Of a stretch of 15,900 bases of DNA, positions 7,661-15,900 are shown piece by piece. The stretch is taken from positions 23,624-39,523 of the forward strand of contig NWUY0300027675.1 in assembly GCA_004151065.3 (NCBI GenBank), given 5' to 3'. The DNA is from Larix sibirica (taxonomy: Eukaryota > Streptophyta > Pinopsida > Pinales > Pinaceae). Each line of letters begins with the position of its first letter. Positions within the stretch are counted from its first letter, which is position 1. A program made the translations under genes and the position numbers. A model generated the notes under the pieces. That model made no database searches, was not told where the DNA came from, and was given only the letters and a program-made list of their open reading frames with translations.

Positions 7661-8560
7661 AGCTGCCAACTGCTGAAGCATAAAGAATTTTATTCATTTC
7701 CTCCATCTCCTTGTCATCATAAGGGCACAAATTAGCACTTAGTTTGAAGTAAGATGCAAGATGCAAGGTGTGTACCAACTGGCTTGGCATTCTTCTTATT
7801 GAACCTATCAAGCACCTTCTCAATATATTTTTCTTGAGACAACCACAACTTTTTCTTCTTTCTGTCACATATAATCTTCATACCCAATATTTTGTGTTGT
7901 GCTGGACCCAAATCTTTCATTACAAACTAACTGCCCAATTCCTTCTTCAACTTGTTAATCATATCTTTGTCTTGCCCAACCACTAGCATGTCATCCACAT
8001 ATAACAATGATATAATATATTTTCTTTGATCATACATTTTGATGTAAACACAATGATCAGCCTTTAGTCTATTAAAACCATGCTCAAATATAAATGAATC
8101 AAATTTCTTATACCACTGGCAAGGTGCCTGTTTCAATCCATAGAGACTCTTCTTCAACTTACAAACCAAGTTTTCTTTACCATTTGTTTTGAATCCTTTC
8201 GGTTGCTCCATATAAATCTGCATTTCCAATTCACCCTGTAGGAAGGCTGCCTTTACATCTAATTGTTCACACTCCAAATTCAAAGTAGAAGTAAAATTCT
8301 AATTGATGACATCTTAACAAGTGAACAAATTTCAGTGCAATCTATACCTTCCTTTTGGGAATCCCTTCACCACCAGCCCTGCCTTGTATCTTTCATTTTT
8401 TCCTTCACCCTCGTGCTTAATCCTATACACCCATTTGTTTTGTAGGGCTTTTCTACCTTTTGGGAGCTTTACCAACTCCCAAGTTTTGTTTTCCAATAGG
8501 GACTATATTTCTTCCTCCATTGCTTTCTTCCATTCTTTGCTATTCTCAACTTTACATGCC
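7660..8560 (-). pseudogene. Copia reverse transcriptase remnant
   Basis: The N-terminal part (about 8560-8290) reads KTWELVKLPKGRKALQNKW and is frameshifted. The central part (8283-7732) is one frame and holds EQLDVKAAFLQGELE with the first catalytic Asp, KKSLYGLKQAP, and the YVDD box at 7990-8001. A TAG at 7927-7929 interrupts it just before MKDLGPAQHKILGMKI. A frame change near 7780 leads to ASAVGSLMYAM. This is the RVT_2 polymerase that copies the element RNA. The catalytic residues are still present but the protein is not. Confidence 0.93.
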
Positions 8561-8639
8561 TCCTGAAAGCAATCAGGATCACCTTCATCAGTTAATAAAA
8601 TATAATTTGACAGCAGATATCTTTGTGAAGGCTTATGAG

Positions 8640-9306
8640 GCCTAGTAGACATGCAGGCCAATTGTGGTAGTCTATTTTCAGGTTGGACTTCTTGTAATGG
8701 CTATTGCAAAATTTGTTCTACTTGTTGTTCATCATTTTCTCTTTGTTGTCCAGCTTGTTCCTGAATGTGCTGCCCATTTTCTTGCAACGGTGGAGTATCT
8801 ATTCCTAGATCAGCAAACCTATGAACAACTTTCTTGACCTCCATATCCCTTGAGACCTCTTAAACATCTCTAACTCATTAAACATGACATCATTGCTTCT
8901 AATAATTTTATTTTTAACCGGATCCAATCGGTAACCAAGCTCTGGTAGCAACTTCTGCCCAAAAATGCTTTTCCAATCTAGAATTTGACAACATACTCCT
9001 CACCTTCTCCATGATGGTGTGATTCATTCTTTCTGCTGTATCAGTCTATTAAGGAGTAAGTGGAACACTATTTTCATACTTATGCCAAACCTATTACAAT
9101 AATTTTCAAATGTGTTGGTGCAGTATTCTCAAATGTACTTGATCTTTGCCTTTCATGGGGTAGGCCCAAACCTTCTTAGATGCATCATCTATATAAATGT
9201 GATGAAGTAGGAGGCTCCTCCTAACGACTTAATGTTTACTGGCCCAAAAACATCAGTATAATTTTAATAAAATTCTAATAAATCTGTTTTTTTGTTTATG
9301 GCTACT
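8640..9306 (-). pseudogene. Copia integrase core and downstream linker remnant
   Basis: The core begins with YTDVFGPVNIKSLGG, where the first catalytic Asp codon is 9252-9254. After a small frameshift it continues DDASKKVWAYPMKGKDQV (second Asp, near 9176-9193). The catalytic Glu is in AERMNHTIMEKVRSML (about 9000-9036), followed by LEKHFWAE. Further on, about 8890-8860, RSNDVMFNE marks the usual link from integrase to reverse transcriptase. Many stops and indels break it. The stretch from 8820 to 8640 is too degraded to assign confidently. Confidence 0.85.
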
Positions 9307-9790
9307 TCACATAAATGAAACTCTTCGTTGCCTACCATATATGCAATGCTCACACGATTCAAGATTATAGGATTTCAAACCTGAAAGCAAATTTTTACCA
9401 GCAAGAATTTTAAGACCCTGCTCACTCATGTGACCCAAGCGCTTATGCCACAAATCTGCTGAGATTTCTACTTTTGGAACAACAGCCACACTTGATTTTT
9501 CTGTTGTTGCCCTTAATGTAGAGTGTTCCTGTTTTGGGTCCTCTAGCCATAACCATTGCTCCTTTACTAATTTTCCAACCACTTATGCCAAAACTTGTGG
9601 AGTAACCGTCATCATCTAATCGTCCTACAAAGATCAGACTCATGCGCATCTCTGGAACGTGCCAACCTGTTTCAGTAAAATAACTTGTCCATCCTTTGTC
9701 TTGATCCAAACATCTCCCACTCCAACAATGGTGCAGAGGTGATTGTTTCCCAAATGTACTCTACCATAATCACCATAATTATATGCAACA
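9307..9790 (-). pseudogene. Copia protease tail and GAG-pre-integrase remnant
   Basis: From 9790 the minus strand reads VHLGNNHLCTIVGVGDVW, then a HVPEM string, the region after the protease active site. Next come SKGAMVMARGPKTGTLYI, a frameshift near 9510, and LWHKRLGHMSEQGLKIL followed by CEHC, the His/Cys zinc motif of the GAG-pre-integrase domain. The protease active-site triplet (Asp-Ser/Thr-Gly) expected just upstream is not visible. The text jumps from YLVSDGEV (about 9815-9840) to the later part, which suggests a deletion. Confidence 0.85.
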
Positions 9791-9915
9791 AAACGCATAC
9801 AGTAATAAAACCTCACCATCTGAAACTAGATAAGTGGTTTCTCCTTCATTTGTGTCGGCTGATTTTTTATTTTTGGTGGCTGATTTTTGCTCCTATTCTT
9901 GCTTCCAGACTCGAC

Positions 9916-9963
9916 ACACTCTCTCTCTCTTTTCATGTGTCCTGGTTATCCACGATGAAAACA
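9916..9963 (-). pseudogene. CCHC zinc-knuckle remnant of copia gag
   Basis: The minus strand reads Cys-Phe-His-Arg-Gly-stop-Pro-Gly-His-Met-Lys-Arg and ends with Cys at 9916-9918. This is the nucleocapsid zinc knuckle with the second Cys changed to Arg and one stop. The final spacing is two codons too long, apparently by growth of a GA dinucleotide run. Confidence 0.7.
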
Positions 9964-10051
9964 AGCAAGTCCCTATTTTGATCAATCTTCCTACAGCGAT
10001 CAGTTAGGGTCAGAGCTTCTCTTCCCTGGTTTTCTGTAATTGATTTGCGTA

Positions 10052-10271
10052 GCAGTTCCTCATTCATTACTGCCGTTAACATCATCAAACTTTAGGATTC
10101 CTGCAGGTGCGGAAGTGCTCATAGCTACAATCAGGTTCTCCCAGCTGTCTGGCATGGAGCGCAGCTCCTCATTCATTAAACTGCTGCTAACATCAACAAA
10201 CTTTAGGATTCCTGCAGGTGCCGAAGTGCTCATAGCTACAATCAGGTAATCCCAGCTGTCCGGCATGGAGC
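10052..10271 (-). repeat. Tandem duplication of 109/111 bp in gag
   Basis: The unit from GCAG-TCCTCATTCATT to CCAGCTGTC-GGCATGGA occurs at 10052-10160 and 10161-10271. On the minus strand it repeats the peptide SMPDSWENLIVAMSTSAPAG (first copy with WDY) and adds 37 residues in frame. A two-base difference separates the copies. Confidence 0.92.
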
Positions 10272-10719
10272 ACATTAATAGAATGGCTCTAATTTCATCA
10301 TCCAAAACAATTTTGACAGAAACAAGCCGACTGGTAAGTGTTTTTCTCATATAAATAATGTAACTTTTGCCACAGACCTGCTGTCTTCTCTCTAGCCACA
10401 TTGACGTAAACGTTCTTTGCTAGAAACTGACAGATTGTATCAATGGCTTTCCTGCCGAGCTTATTCCAATCTTATTACAATCTTCGACTGTCATCGATGA
10501 GGGTTTACTTGTTACTCCCTCAATGGGCAAATACTGGTCCTTTAAAATTAGTATATCTTCCATTTGTGATTTACATAGGGCGAAATTAGCCCCATTCAAG
10601 TCCTTTAAAATTAGTATATCTTCCATTTGTGATTTCCATAGGGCGAAATTAGCCCCATTCAATTTCTCCATGCCCTTCATCGCAGTTGTCTGCATGCTGC
10701 TCCAAAAGACCCTACTCAC
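10060..10719 (-). pseudogene. Copia gag (UBN2 type) remnant
   Basis: The probable start is the Met of MKGMEKLNGANF at about 10680. The N-terminal motif LNGANFALWKSQMEDILILKD is typical of plant copia gag and is followed by QYLPIEG. A frameshift near 10425 leads to FLAKNVYVNVAREKTAGLWQ in another frame. A second shift returns to YMRKTLTSRLV, DDEIRAILLMCSMPDSW and SAPAGILKF, the end of the UBN2 domain. The protein would form the element's capsid. Two in-frame tandem duplications (63 and 111 bp) lengthen it and two frameshifts kill it. Confidence 0.9.
10538..10663 (-). repeat. 63-bp tandem duplication at the gag start
   Basis: The unit beginning TCCTTTAAAATTAGTATATC occurs at 10538-10600 and 10601-10663 with very few differences. 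It duplicates the 21-residue gag motif in frame. Confidence 0.93.
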
Positions 10720-10847
10720 ACCAAAATTCTTGGGCGATTTCCCTCAGCAATCGCTGATGTCCTTCATCGCAGTTGTCTGCATGCTGCTCCAAAAGACCCT
10801 ACTCACACCAAAATTCTTGGGCGATTTCCCTCACCAATCGCTGGAAT
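10674..10847 (-). repeat. 87-bp tandem duplication in the element leader
   Basis: The unit around CTTCATCGCAGTTGTCTGC repeats with an 87-base period (10674-10760 and 10761-10847). It covers the leader between primer binding site and gag and the first gag codons. Confidence 0.93.
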
Positions 10848-10889
10848 GGGAGCTTCCAACCACCTCAGATCCGTCTTGCAATCCTGGGA

Positions 10890-10900
10890 GCTCTGATACC
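10890..10900 (-). other. Primer binding site for initiator-methionine tRNA
   Basis: On the minus strand GGTATCAGAGC lies three bases inside the 5' LTR. It is complementary to the 3' end of plant initiator tRNA-Met (GCUCUGAUACC before the terminal A), the usual primer of plant copia elements. Confidence 0.9.
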
Positions 10901-10903
10901 GGT

Positions 10904-11575
10904 TGTTACGGGTGATCACTTACCTTCTGTCCCCTGTAACTCTGCTAAAACACCGCCAGATAGGTATCTACGGAAATCTGCCTGACGCATAGATGAATCG
11001 GTTCATCCTCTGTGCCTATCCTATCTGCCTGCAGCAAAGAGAATATTTGGTCGATTACTACACTTCTACTGGCGCAAGGGTATTCGGGCAAAAATAAAAA
11101 ACCGCTGAGAAAAGAGATGGAACCTCTTGCCTCCACTCAACCCACCACTTCGATGTCTCCGCACTTCAAGCACAAGAAACCAGCAAAACCAGCGACCTTC
11201 TTCAATCAAAATAAGCATACACACACATAATTTAAAGATTAGGCGCATAGACACATAACAGAACAGGGTAAAAGACTGGTTTTTTGGGTATTCGTATCAG
11301 CACAACTAAAGAGCAGAATATAAGAACGAAATTATACCGTTTTACAAAGGAGCTTGCTCCATACTCCGAGGCGTCTAGAGCCTTCGAATAAGTTCAAGAA
11401 TGGAGATGGCTTCATCTGGAAGCCTCTGAAAATTTAATGCTTCAATTACAGTCCTAACTACCAACATGTACATATCACCTAACTGAACAGGGTGAGTGAT
11501 AATGTTAAGCGGCGGTAGAAGTTGACACGGCTTCTAACGGTCTTGTATGTCGTAATTTTGCTTCGACAACTAACA
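10904..11575 (-). repeat. 5' LTR of the copia element (right in window)
   Basis: Starts TGTTACGGGT and ends CAACTAACA on the plus strand, 672 bp. Matches 6422-6963, with an extra segment at about 11383-11515 and a small CTATC duplication near 11017. It would hold the element's promoter on the minus strand. No unambiguous TATA box was fixed. Confidence 0.93.
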
Positions 11576-11580
11576 GATGG
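11576..11580. repeat. Target-site duplication, right copy (GATGG)
   Basis: Exact match to 6417-6421. The downstream sequence GGGAAGGGGAAGTAGAATC continues the unit B flank and matches unit A from about 3156. Confidence 0.92.
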
Positions 11581-11730
11581 GGGAAGGGGAAGTAGAATCT
11601 GCCGTATAAAGGGTAGATTTTATATGCTTATTTCATTATTTTGATACGGTGGATTTCATGTTTAACTCAATTGTGAGGAGTTTGCAGCAGTTTTATTTAT
11701 TACGAGAATACTTGTGTTGTTTTGAAAATC

Positions 11731-12035
11731 GGCGCAGTATAAGCGCTAATCAAAACGCTTGGAATTTGGTAGAGAAAGAATAGCTGATATCGCTATGTGG
11801 AGTTTTCAAAACTTAATTTTGGGTGATCCTGGTAGTTTTAAAATAGGGCATTTAGTTTAGGGTAGTTTTAAAATAGGGCATTTAATTTAGGATAGATAAT
11901 TACTATTGCTGAAATTACAAAATTGTGAAAATAGCAATTTCTAGGAACAAATTTGACTGTTTTTTATAAAAAAAATCACGTTTTAATTGTTTTTTATCCA
12001 ATTCGTTGAATATCGTCTAAAATCATCTAGATCCT
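11731..12035. other. Segment in unit B without a counterpart in unit A
   Basis: Unit A runs directly from GTTTTGAAAATCG to GATC-TTGTGAAATCGTG (about 3297-3338). Unit B has about 300 bases in between, beginning GGCGCAGTATAAGCGC. It is AT-rich and carries a 30-bp duplication. No terminal inverted repeat or target duplication was found, so insertion in B and deletion in A are both possible. Confidence 0.55.
11831..11890. repeat. 30-bp tandem duplication
   Basis: GGTAGTTTTAAAATAGGGCA plus TTTAGTTTAG occurs at 11831-11860 and again at 11861-11890 with one visible difference, inside the segment found only in unit B. Confidence 0.92.
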
Positions 12036-12040
12036 TGTAA

Positions 12041-12260
12041 AGTCGTGTTTGCTATCTGTAACAACAATTGGTTAATTATATATGAGAATTGCAGTGAGTC
12101 AAGCTCACAATTTGCTTCACAATAAAGCTATCTCAAACTTGGGTTTGTGAAGTCGTGTTTGCTAACTGTAACAACTATTGGTTAATTATATATGAGAATT
12201 GCAGTGAGTCAAGCTCACAATTTGCTTCACAATAAAGCTATCTCAAACTTGGGTATTTGA
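12041..12260. repeat. 110-bp tandem duplication
   Basis: The unit starting AGTCGTGTTTGCTA occurs at 12041-12150 and 12151-12260 and the copies are almost identical. Unit A has the sequence once (about 3333-3440), so the duplication came after the A/B duplication. Confidence 0.95.
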
Positions 12261-12503
12261 ATTTCTTCAAAACCAATTGCCCACTTCTTACAGGTGTTTC
12301 AATTTGATCAAACCCTTTTCTTAAGAAAACTGTCTACAGATCCAGTTTATGTGAACAGCATCCAATCGAGGATGCACGATCGTAGGTTTGATGCCCATTT
12401 TGTGGGTACTTATCAACGGTCAGATGCTAATTTTTCTGCAAAATAGAATGAAGTTTATAGGCTTTATAGATCAAAGTTTGTTTCATTTCTTAAGGTAATC
12501 AAA

Positions 12504-12573
12504 GGACTTTCCATATTTTTCATTTTTATTTATAAGGATGGACTTTCCATATTTCATTTTTATTTATAAGGAT
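12504..12573. repeat. 36-bp tandem duplication
   Basis: GGACTTTCCATATTT then CATTTTTATTTATAAGGAT occurs at 12504-12539 and again from 12540, the second copy two bases shorter in its T run. Confidence 0.9.
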
Positions 12574-12751
12574 TATCCACATTACACTTCATTCATATCA
12601 CTGTAAAACACACCTCAAATCTCTCCATACAATGAACCTCTGAAAATTTATAAATGTAGTTATACTCTCTTTGTATGCCCCTGCCTGTTGTTTGTGTGCA
12701 ATACCTTTTCTGGGGGCACATCAAAGTTTATGAAGTTTTTCTGTGCCTTGA

Positions 12752-13000
12752 GTGGTTGTTCTGTTTCTCAAGTTTTCTGCCTCGAATGATTTTTTTGTCT
12801 CTAAACTCGACCATGATATGAAAGATGAATATGATGGTGAGTTGAGCATTGATGCAGGGCAAGATTCTTCGGTCACATGGGAGGCTCCCAACTTTAACTA
12901 TCTCCAGAGTCTTAGGGGCAGGAGTCTCATTAATCCCTTGCATAATTTTAGAATGAAAATGTTCAAGTTGTGGGATCACTATTATCTACCAAAATTTTAA
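12752..13000 (+). other. Open 82-codon stretch of unknown nature
   Basis: An ATG-led frame ends at TAA 12998-13000 and includes DHDMKDEYDGELSIDAG and a hydrophilic C-terminal half. The homologous part of unit A (about 3915-4090) is frameshifted and carries stops. I recognise no family. The frame could be an exon relic that stayed open in unit B, or chance. There is no recognisable promoter. Confidence 0.15.
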
Positions 13001-13794
13001 GAGATTTGTGGATGGAGTTGGATAACTAGCACGGCTATTTTTAATATTTGTCCAAATTTTTTAAGCAAATTGTTTAAGTCGTGATTTTCGTTGCACAAAT
13101 CTATTCAGCAGCATAAAAAAGCTTTACAGTACCTAGAGTGTTATTTCAACGCGTAAAATTCGGAATCCCATGAAAAAATTCTTTTGTTTGACCTTCCAAG
13201 TTTGCTCTCGTAGGAAGAGATCAGACCACAACTAAAAGCGGCGAATCGCTGGCTGGCTATTTATACAATCATGTCCGTGGATTTGATCATGTGCTTATTT
13301 CAATGCTTAGGAGGGGCAGGAAGAGGATAATGTGTTTACTGTGAGCTCATGTAGCTGCCAGACTGTAAGAAGGAAGTGTGAGTTGTATGCTCAGATGGGA
13401 ACATGAGTTGATAGAAAGTTGGCGCTCAGCCTTCCCATGTATTGAAGTTGAATAATAAGAGACTGTCTGCACCCAAATCTATGTGGGTGAATCCTCCTTG
13501 ATGACATATTTCAGTTTTTTTCCCTGCTCTACTTTATTTTCTATGGAGCAGTGGATTTGTTCACAGATCTCCTATGCAGTTCAAGGGCTTGCGCTATAAA
13601 GTCGTTTACTTGCAGGTCTCTGCTTTTTATACCCAAATTGACAGCAGACCAGAGCGTTGAAATCTGCTTCGGAACAAACTGCACTGGAACCGAAGTGTTG
13701 GGCATTGGGACTTTCACTGAGAATGGAGTTTCAATTAATACTGTTTAAAAAATTGGCATTGCTGAAGTACAGAAAATCAGGTTGGAAAGTTGAA
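13001..13794 (+). other. Unit B counterpart of the conserved 4100-5100 block
   Basis: Matches unit A from about 4125 to 5095, including GTGGATGGAGTTGGATAACTA, GTTGGCGCTC-GCCTTCCCAT and GTGTTGGGCATTGGGAC. It can be read as a 65-codon frame at 13551-13748 that shares EVLGIGT with unit A. The TATA-like string of unit A is not preserved (CCCATGTATTGAAG). No family is recognised, and a gene is not claimed. Confidence 0.35.
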
Positions 13795-14470
13795 AAAAAT
13801 GAGAGTGGTTAGTTTTTGGAATTTCACTGTGTTGAAGTTTAGAAGATAAGTGGATAGCTTAATATTTGGAGAAATAACCATTAAAACTTAGAAGAAATAA
13901 CTGTTAGAGAAGGAAGTCTAAGATAAAATTATGAATTATAAATGAAATAATTAAAAATAAAGATAGTCATGTGCAGATGTGAGGAATCACAATAGGAATA
14001 ATTTTTTAAATATGAATATGAATAAGATGAGGATTAAAAAAATAATTAGGAGAAAGCTGATCAGTAAGCAAGATACAAATTGCATTGGTTAAAAGTAAGT
14101 AAATATGATATATATAAGAAGTAAAATTAATAAATCTGTATATACAAACTGATGAATGTTTTGACAAGAAATGAAATAATTTGAAATCAAATCAATAATG
14201 TGCCAAAATGAGTGAGTTACATCAAACCAAATATGATTGAAAGGTAAGGGAAGGGGAAAGGGAGATAAAGCTCATGGGAGGAAAAGGAGAGGAAAAACAA
14301 GTTAATGGCTTAGGGGATGGATTAAGGGTTTTAGAGAGTGACTTGGTTCAATAAATGTCTTTTGGATTAAAATTGTTTGGGTTATTTTTTGTTTTTAAAG
14401 TTTCTTTATAAGAGGATTAATTAGAGGTAGATGTCAGAATTTTGGTTTGGTCAAAGCAAATGAAATGTTT
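13795..14470. other. Purine-rich AT-rich segment found only in unit B
   Basis: About 675 bases with strong excess of A and G on the plus strand, for example AAGGTAAGGGAAGGGGAAAGG near 14240. The matching place in unit A is only about 95 to 200 bases and is unlike it. No open frame, terminal repeat or target duplication was seen, so its origin is unknown. Confidence 0.5.
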
Positions 14471-14545
14471 AGAGTTAAAAGAGTGCTCAACTATGGCAGA
14501 TGGGATTGGTTGCTCATAAAATTTGAATCGAAACAACAAATGCTC

Positions 14546-14685
14546 AATATCATCGTTCTGCATCACTTTGACCATCCAATTGAATATTCAAAAGTTTAAA
14601 GATTATCTCATGGATAATATCATCGCTCTGCATCACTTTGACCATCCAATTGAATATTCAAAAGTTTAAAGATTATCTCATGGAT
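14546..14685. repeat. 70-bp tandem duplication
   Basis: The unit from AATATCATCG to TTATCTCATGGAT occurs at 14546-14615 and 14616-14685 with one visible difference. Unit A carries it once, near 5318-5391. Confidence 0.94.
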
Positions 14686-14856
14686 GCAACTTAATGAAGT
14701 ATGTTATATTAGATATCATAAGTACATCTACAGTAAATGGGTATGGATGAATTTAAATAATACCATTTTTAATGCTCAACAGGAAGTCTAATAATCTAGT
14801 TTTCTTTTCATCTGTTAATTTACTGTACTATTTTGGAAGATCCATCTTATAATAGC

Positions 14857-14952
14857 AGTTTGTAATTGTATTTATAAGTGCAGATTAGCATGTTTTCAGC
14901 AAATAGTTTGTAATTGTATTTATAAGTGCAGACAAGAACATATTTTCAGCAA
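14857..14952. repeat. 48-bp tandem duplication
   Basis: AGTTTGTAATTGTATTTATA to TTTTCAGCAA occurs at 14857-14904 and 14905-14952, the second copy with more changes than the other tandem pairs. Confidence 0.85.
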
Positions 14953-15128
14953 TTAAGATTAGTCATCACTCTTATGCCTGTATGAAGCTAATGATAATTG
15001 GGATAAAATTTGGTATTTTTTGTTCCATGAAAAAATTGAAATGCCAATCTATAAACTGATGATGCATGTAATTTCACTCTTGAATTAATGCATTTTGTTA
15101 TTTAAAAATAACTAAATCATACTCTTCT

Positions 15129-15210
15129 CAAGATACCACAAACAACATACATGTAATATGAAAATGCATCAAGATGCCACAAACAACATACATGTAATAC
15201 GAAAATGTAT
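15129..15210. repeat. 41-bp tandem duplication at the end of unit B
   Basis: CAAGAT-CCACAAACAACATA then CATGTAATA-GAAAATG occurs at 15129-15169 and 15170-15210. Unit A has it once at its end (about 5806-5843), where the junction to the protease exon falls inside the same GAAAATG string. Confidence 0.93.
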
Positions 15211-15900
15211 CAATCAACCTATCCGTCATTTTAAAAAACTGTTAGAAATTGAAAACATGTAACTTTCTCCTTATCAAGTGTTGTTCGGGATGCAAGGTTG
15301 ATACCTAACATGTGGTAATTGGTTTTCCTTTCAATTTAGCAACAAAACAAAAGCATTAGTTCTTTGCTTCTTTGTGGAGTACCTCATCAAGTATATGGGT
15401 AAAATTTTGTAATTGCTTGGAAAATGGGAGAGACAAAATGTTTAAATTTATTATCTTTTATATTAAAGTGGGATTATGTTGGAGGAGTTTAGTTGACTTG
15501 GTTAATCAACTAGATAATGTATTCGACTGCTAGTTGGGTTGGTTGACCGCTAGGTCAGGTGTAGTGATTTGCCTGCCCAGCAGAGCACTAAGTCAAAATT
15601 TCTAAGTTGTTTCTATGTATTAAGTTCATTCTGAGTTGGTTCTTAATAAAATATCAAGTAAGAAAACATGATGTTTCACTCAGATTTCCTCATTTAGGTC
15701 TGTGTCTGTTTTCCTAGTTCTATAAACATGTAAATGTATAAATCTAAATCGTATATGTGTACATGTATCTACAATAAACTTCATGAATTTTCATAAAAAC
15801 TAGTCAATATAACATTTATAACATGCATAGATTTAGTAAATAATTAACTTAACAGTAAAATACCTGGCACTGGTGGTTGTTGTAGATCCCGTAGTTTGAT
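15211..15900. other. AT-rich sequence beyond the duplication, no gene seen
   Basis: This part has no counterpart elsewhere in the window and no coding frame that could be supported on either strand. No tRNA, repeat or element end was recognised. Confidence 0.5.

Larger units (their letters stand above)
6422..11575 (-). mobile_element. Ty1/copia LTR retrotransposon, complete in structure but non-coding
   Basis: A 5154-bp element lies on the minus strand between perfect 5-bp target duplications, with two LTRs beginning TGTTA and ending TAACA. Reading from 11575 towards 6422 the order is LTR, primer binding site, gag, zinc knuckle, protease remnant, GAG-pre-integrase, integrase, reverse transcriptase, RNase H, polypurine tract, LTR. 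Integrase ahead of reverse transcriptase places it in Ty1/copia rather than Ty3/gypsy. Every coding part carries frameshifts or stops, so it cannot act on its own. The LTRs differ at about 26 of the first 260 aligned bases by eye, so the insertion is old. Four internal tandem duplications are listed separately. Confidence 0.95.
11581..12715 (+). other. Unit B 3' flank of the pseudogene, no gene seen
   Basis: Continues the downstream flank of the protease pseudogene and matches unit A 3156-3880, with an extra segment at about 11731-12035 and three short tandem duplications listed separately. No coding region or RNA gene could be supported. Confidence 0.55.
5841..15210 (+). repeat. Tandem segmental duplication, unit B, interrupted by a retrotransposon
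   Basis: The second copy of unit A. It starts at 5841-5843 with the trinucleotide ATG shared by both sides of the junction, at the position of the catalytic-His codon of the protease. It continues to 6421, is interrupted by the copia element at 6422-11575, and resumes at 11576. Without the element it is about 4.2 kb against 3.4 kb for unit A. The excess comes from two segments not found in A (about 11731-12035 and 13795-14470) and from several short tandem duplications. Since unit A lacks the element, the insertion came after the duplication. Confidence 0.85.
14471..15210 (+). other. Distal part of unit B, no gene seen
   Basis: Matches unit A 5262-5842, starting near GGCAGA and ending at ACATACATGTAATACGAAAATG. 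Three short tandem duplications account for much of its extra length. No coding region could be supported. Confidence 0.55.

Noticed and set aside
9685-9981. Plus-strand frame of 98 residues
   Set aside because: It lies opposite the gag-protease region of the copia element and has no independent support.
6422-11575. Ty3/gypsy or LINE assignment of the element
   Set aside because: Integrase lies before reverse transcriptase, YVDD is in RVT_2 context, and LTRs, a tRNA-Met primer site and a 5-bp target duplication are present. All point to Ty1/copia.
12041-12260. CRISPR-like or satellite array
   Set aside because: Only two adjacent copies without spacers. This is a simple tandem duplication in a plant genome.
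15211-15900. A further gene or third protease copy at the right edge
   Set aside because: No frame longer than background and no similarity to the exons of copies A or B.

Overview
This window looks like nuclear DNA from a land plant, most likely a seed plant and possibly a gymnosperm. The reasons are an RD21/XBCP3-type papain-like protease with a granulin tail, GT-AG introns, a Ty1/copia element primed by plant initiator-methionine tRNA, and old decayed repeats in AT-rich sequence. No bacterial, organellar or CRISPR features are visible. The gymnosperm placement is inference.

Layout. (1) 2-1894, minus strand: one 631-codon frame with eight in-frame stops and no frameshift, rich in coiled coil, probably from a transposon or a retired repetitive gene. 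(2) 2062-3145, plus strand: the last three exons of a cysteine protease. They encode the catalytic His/Asn half, a 16-proline linker, a granulin domain and a basic tail. The 5' exons (signal peptide, prodomain, catalytic Cys) are not in the window. (3) About 2448-5843 is unit A of a tandem duplication that starts inside the protease exon. Unit B is 5841-15210. It opens with a 5'-truncated, frameshifted protease-granulin pseudogene (5844-6418) and continues through the same non-coding flank. (4) 6422-11575: a complete-structured but dead Ty1/copia retrotransposon on the minus strand, split into unit B exactly at the pseudogene's stop codon and flanked by the 5-bp duplication GATGG. It has two LTRs, PBS, PPT, and gag, zinc knuckle, integrase, reverse transcriptase and RNase H remnants in Ty1/copia order. 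(5) 11576-15210: the rest of unit B, with two segments absent from unit A and many short tandem duplications. (6) 15211-15900: AT-rich sequence with no gene seen.

History inferred from the sequence: a protease gene was duplicated in tandem from its catalytic-His codon onward. The 3' copy decayed, and a copia element then landed in it. The two LTRs differ at roughly one base in ten by eye, similar to the A/B flank divergence, so both events are old. The only plausibly functional coding sequence is the 2062-3145 protease segment. The most unusual pattern is the crowd of short (30-111 bp) tandem direct duplications in unit B and the retroelement, nearly absent from unit A.
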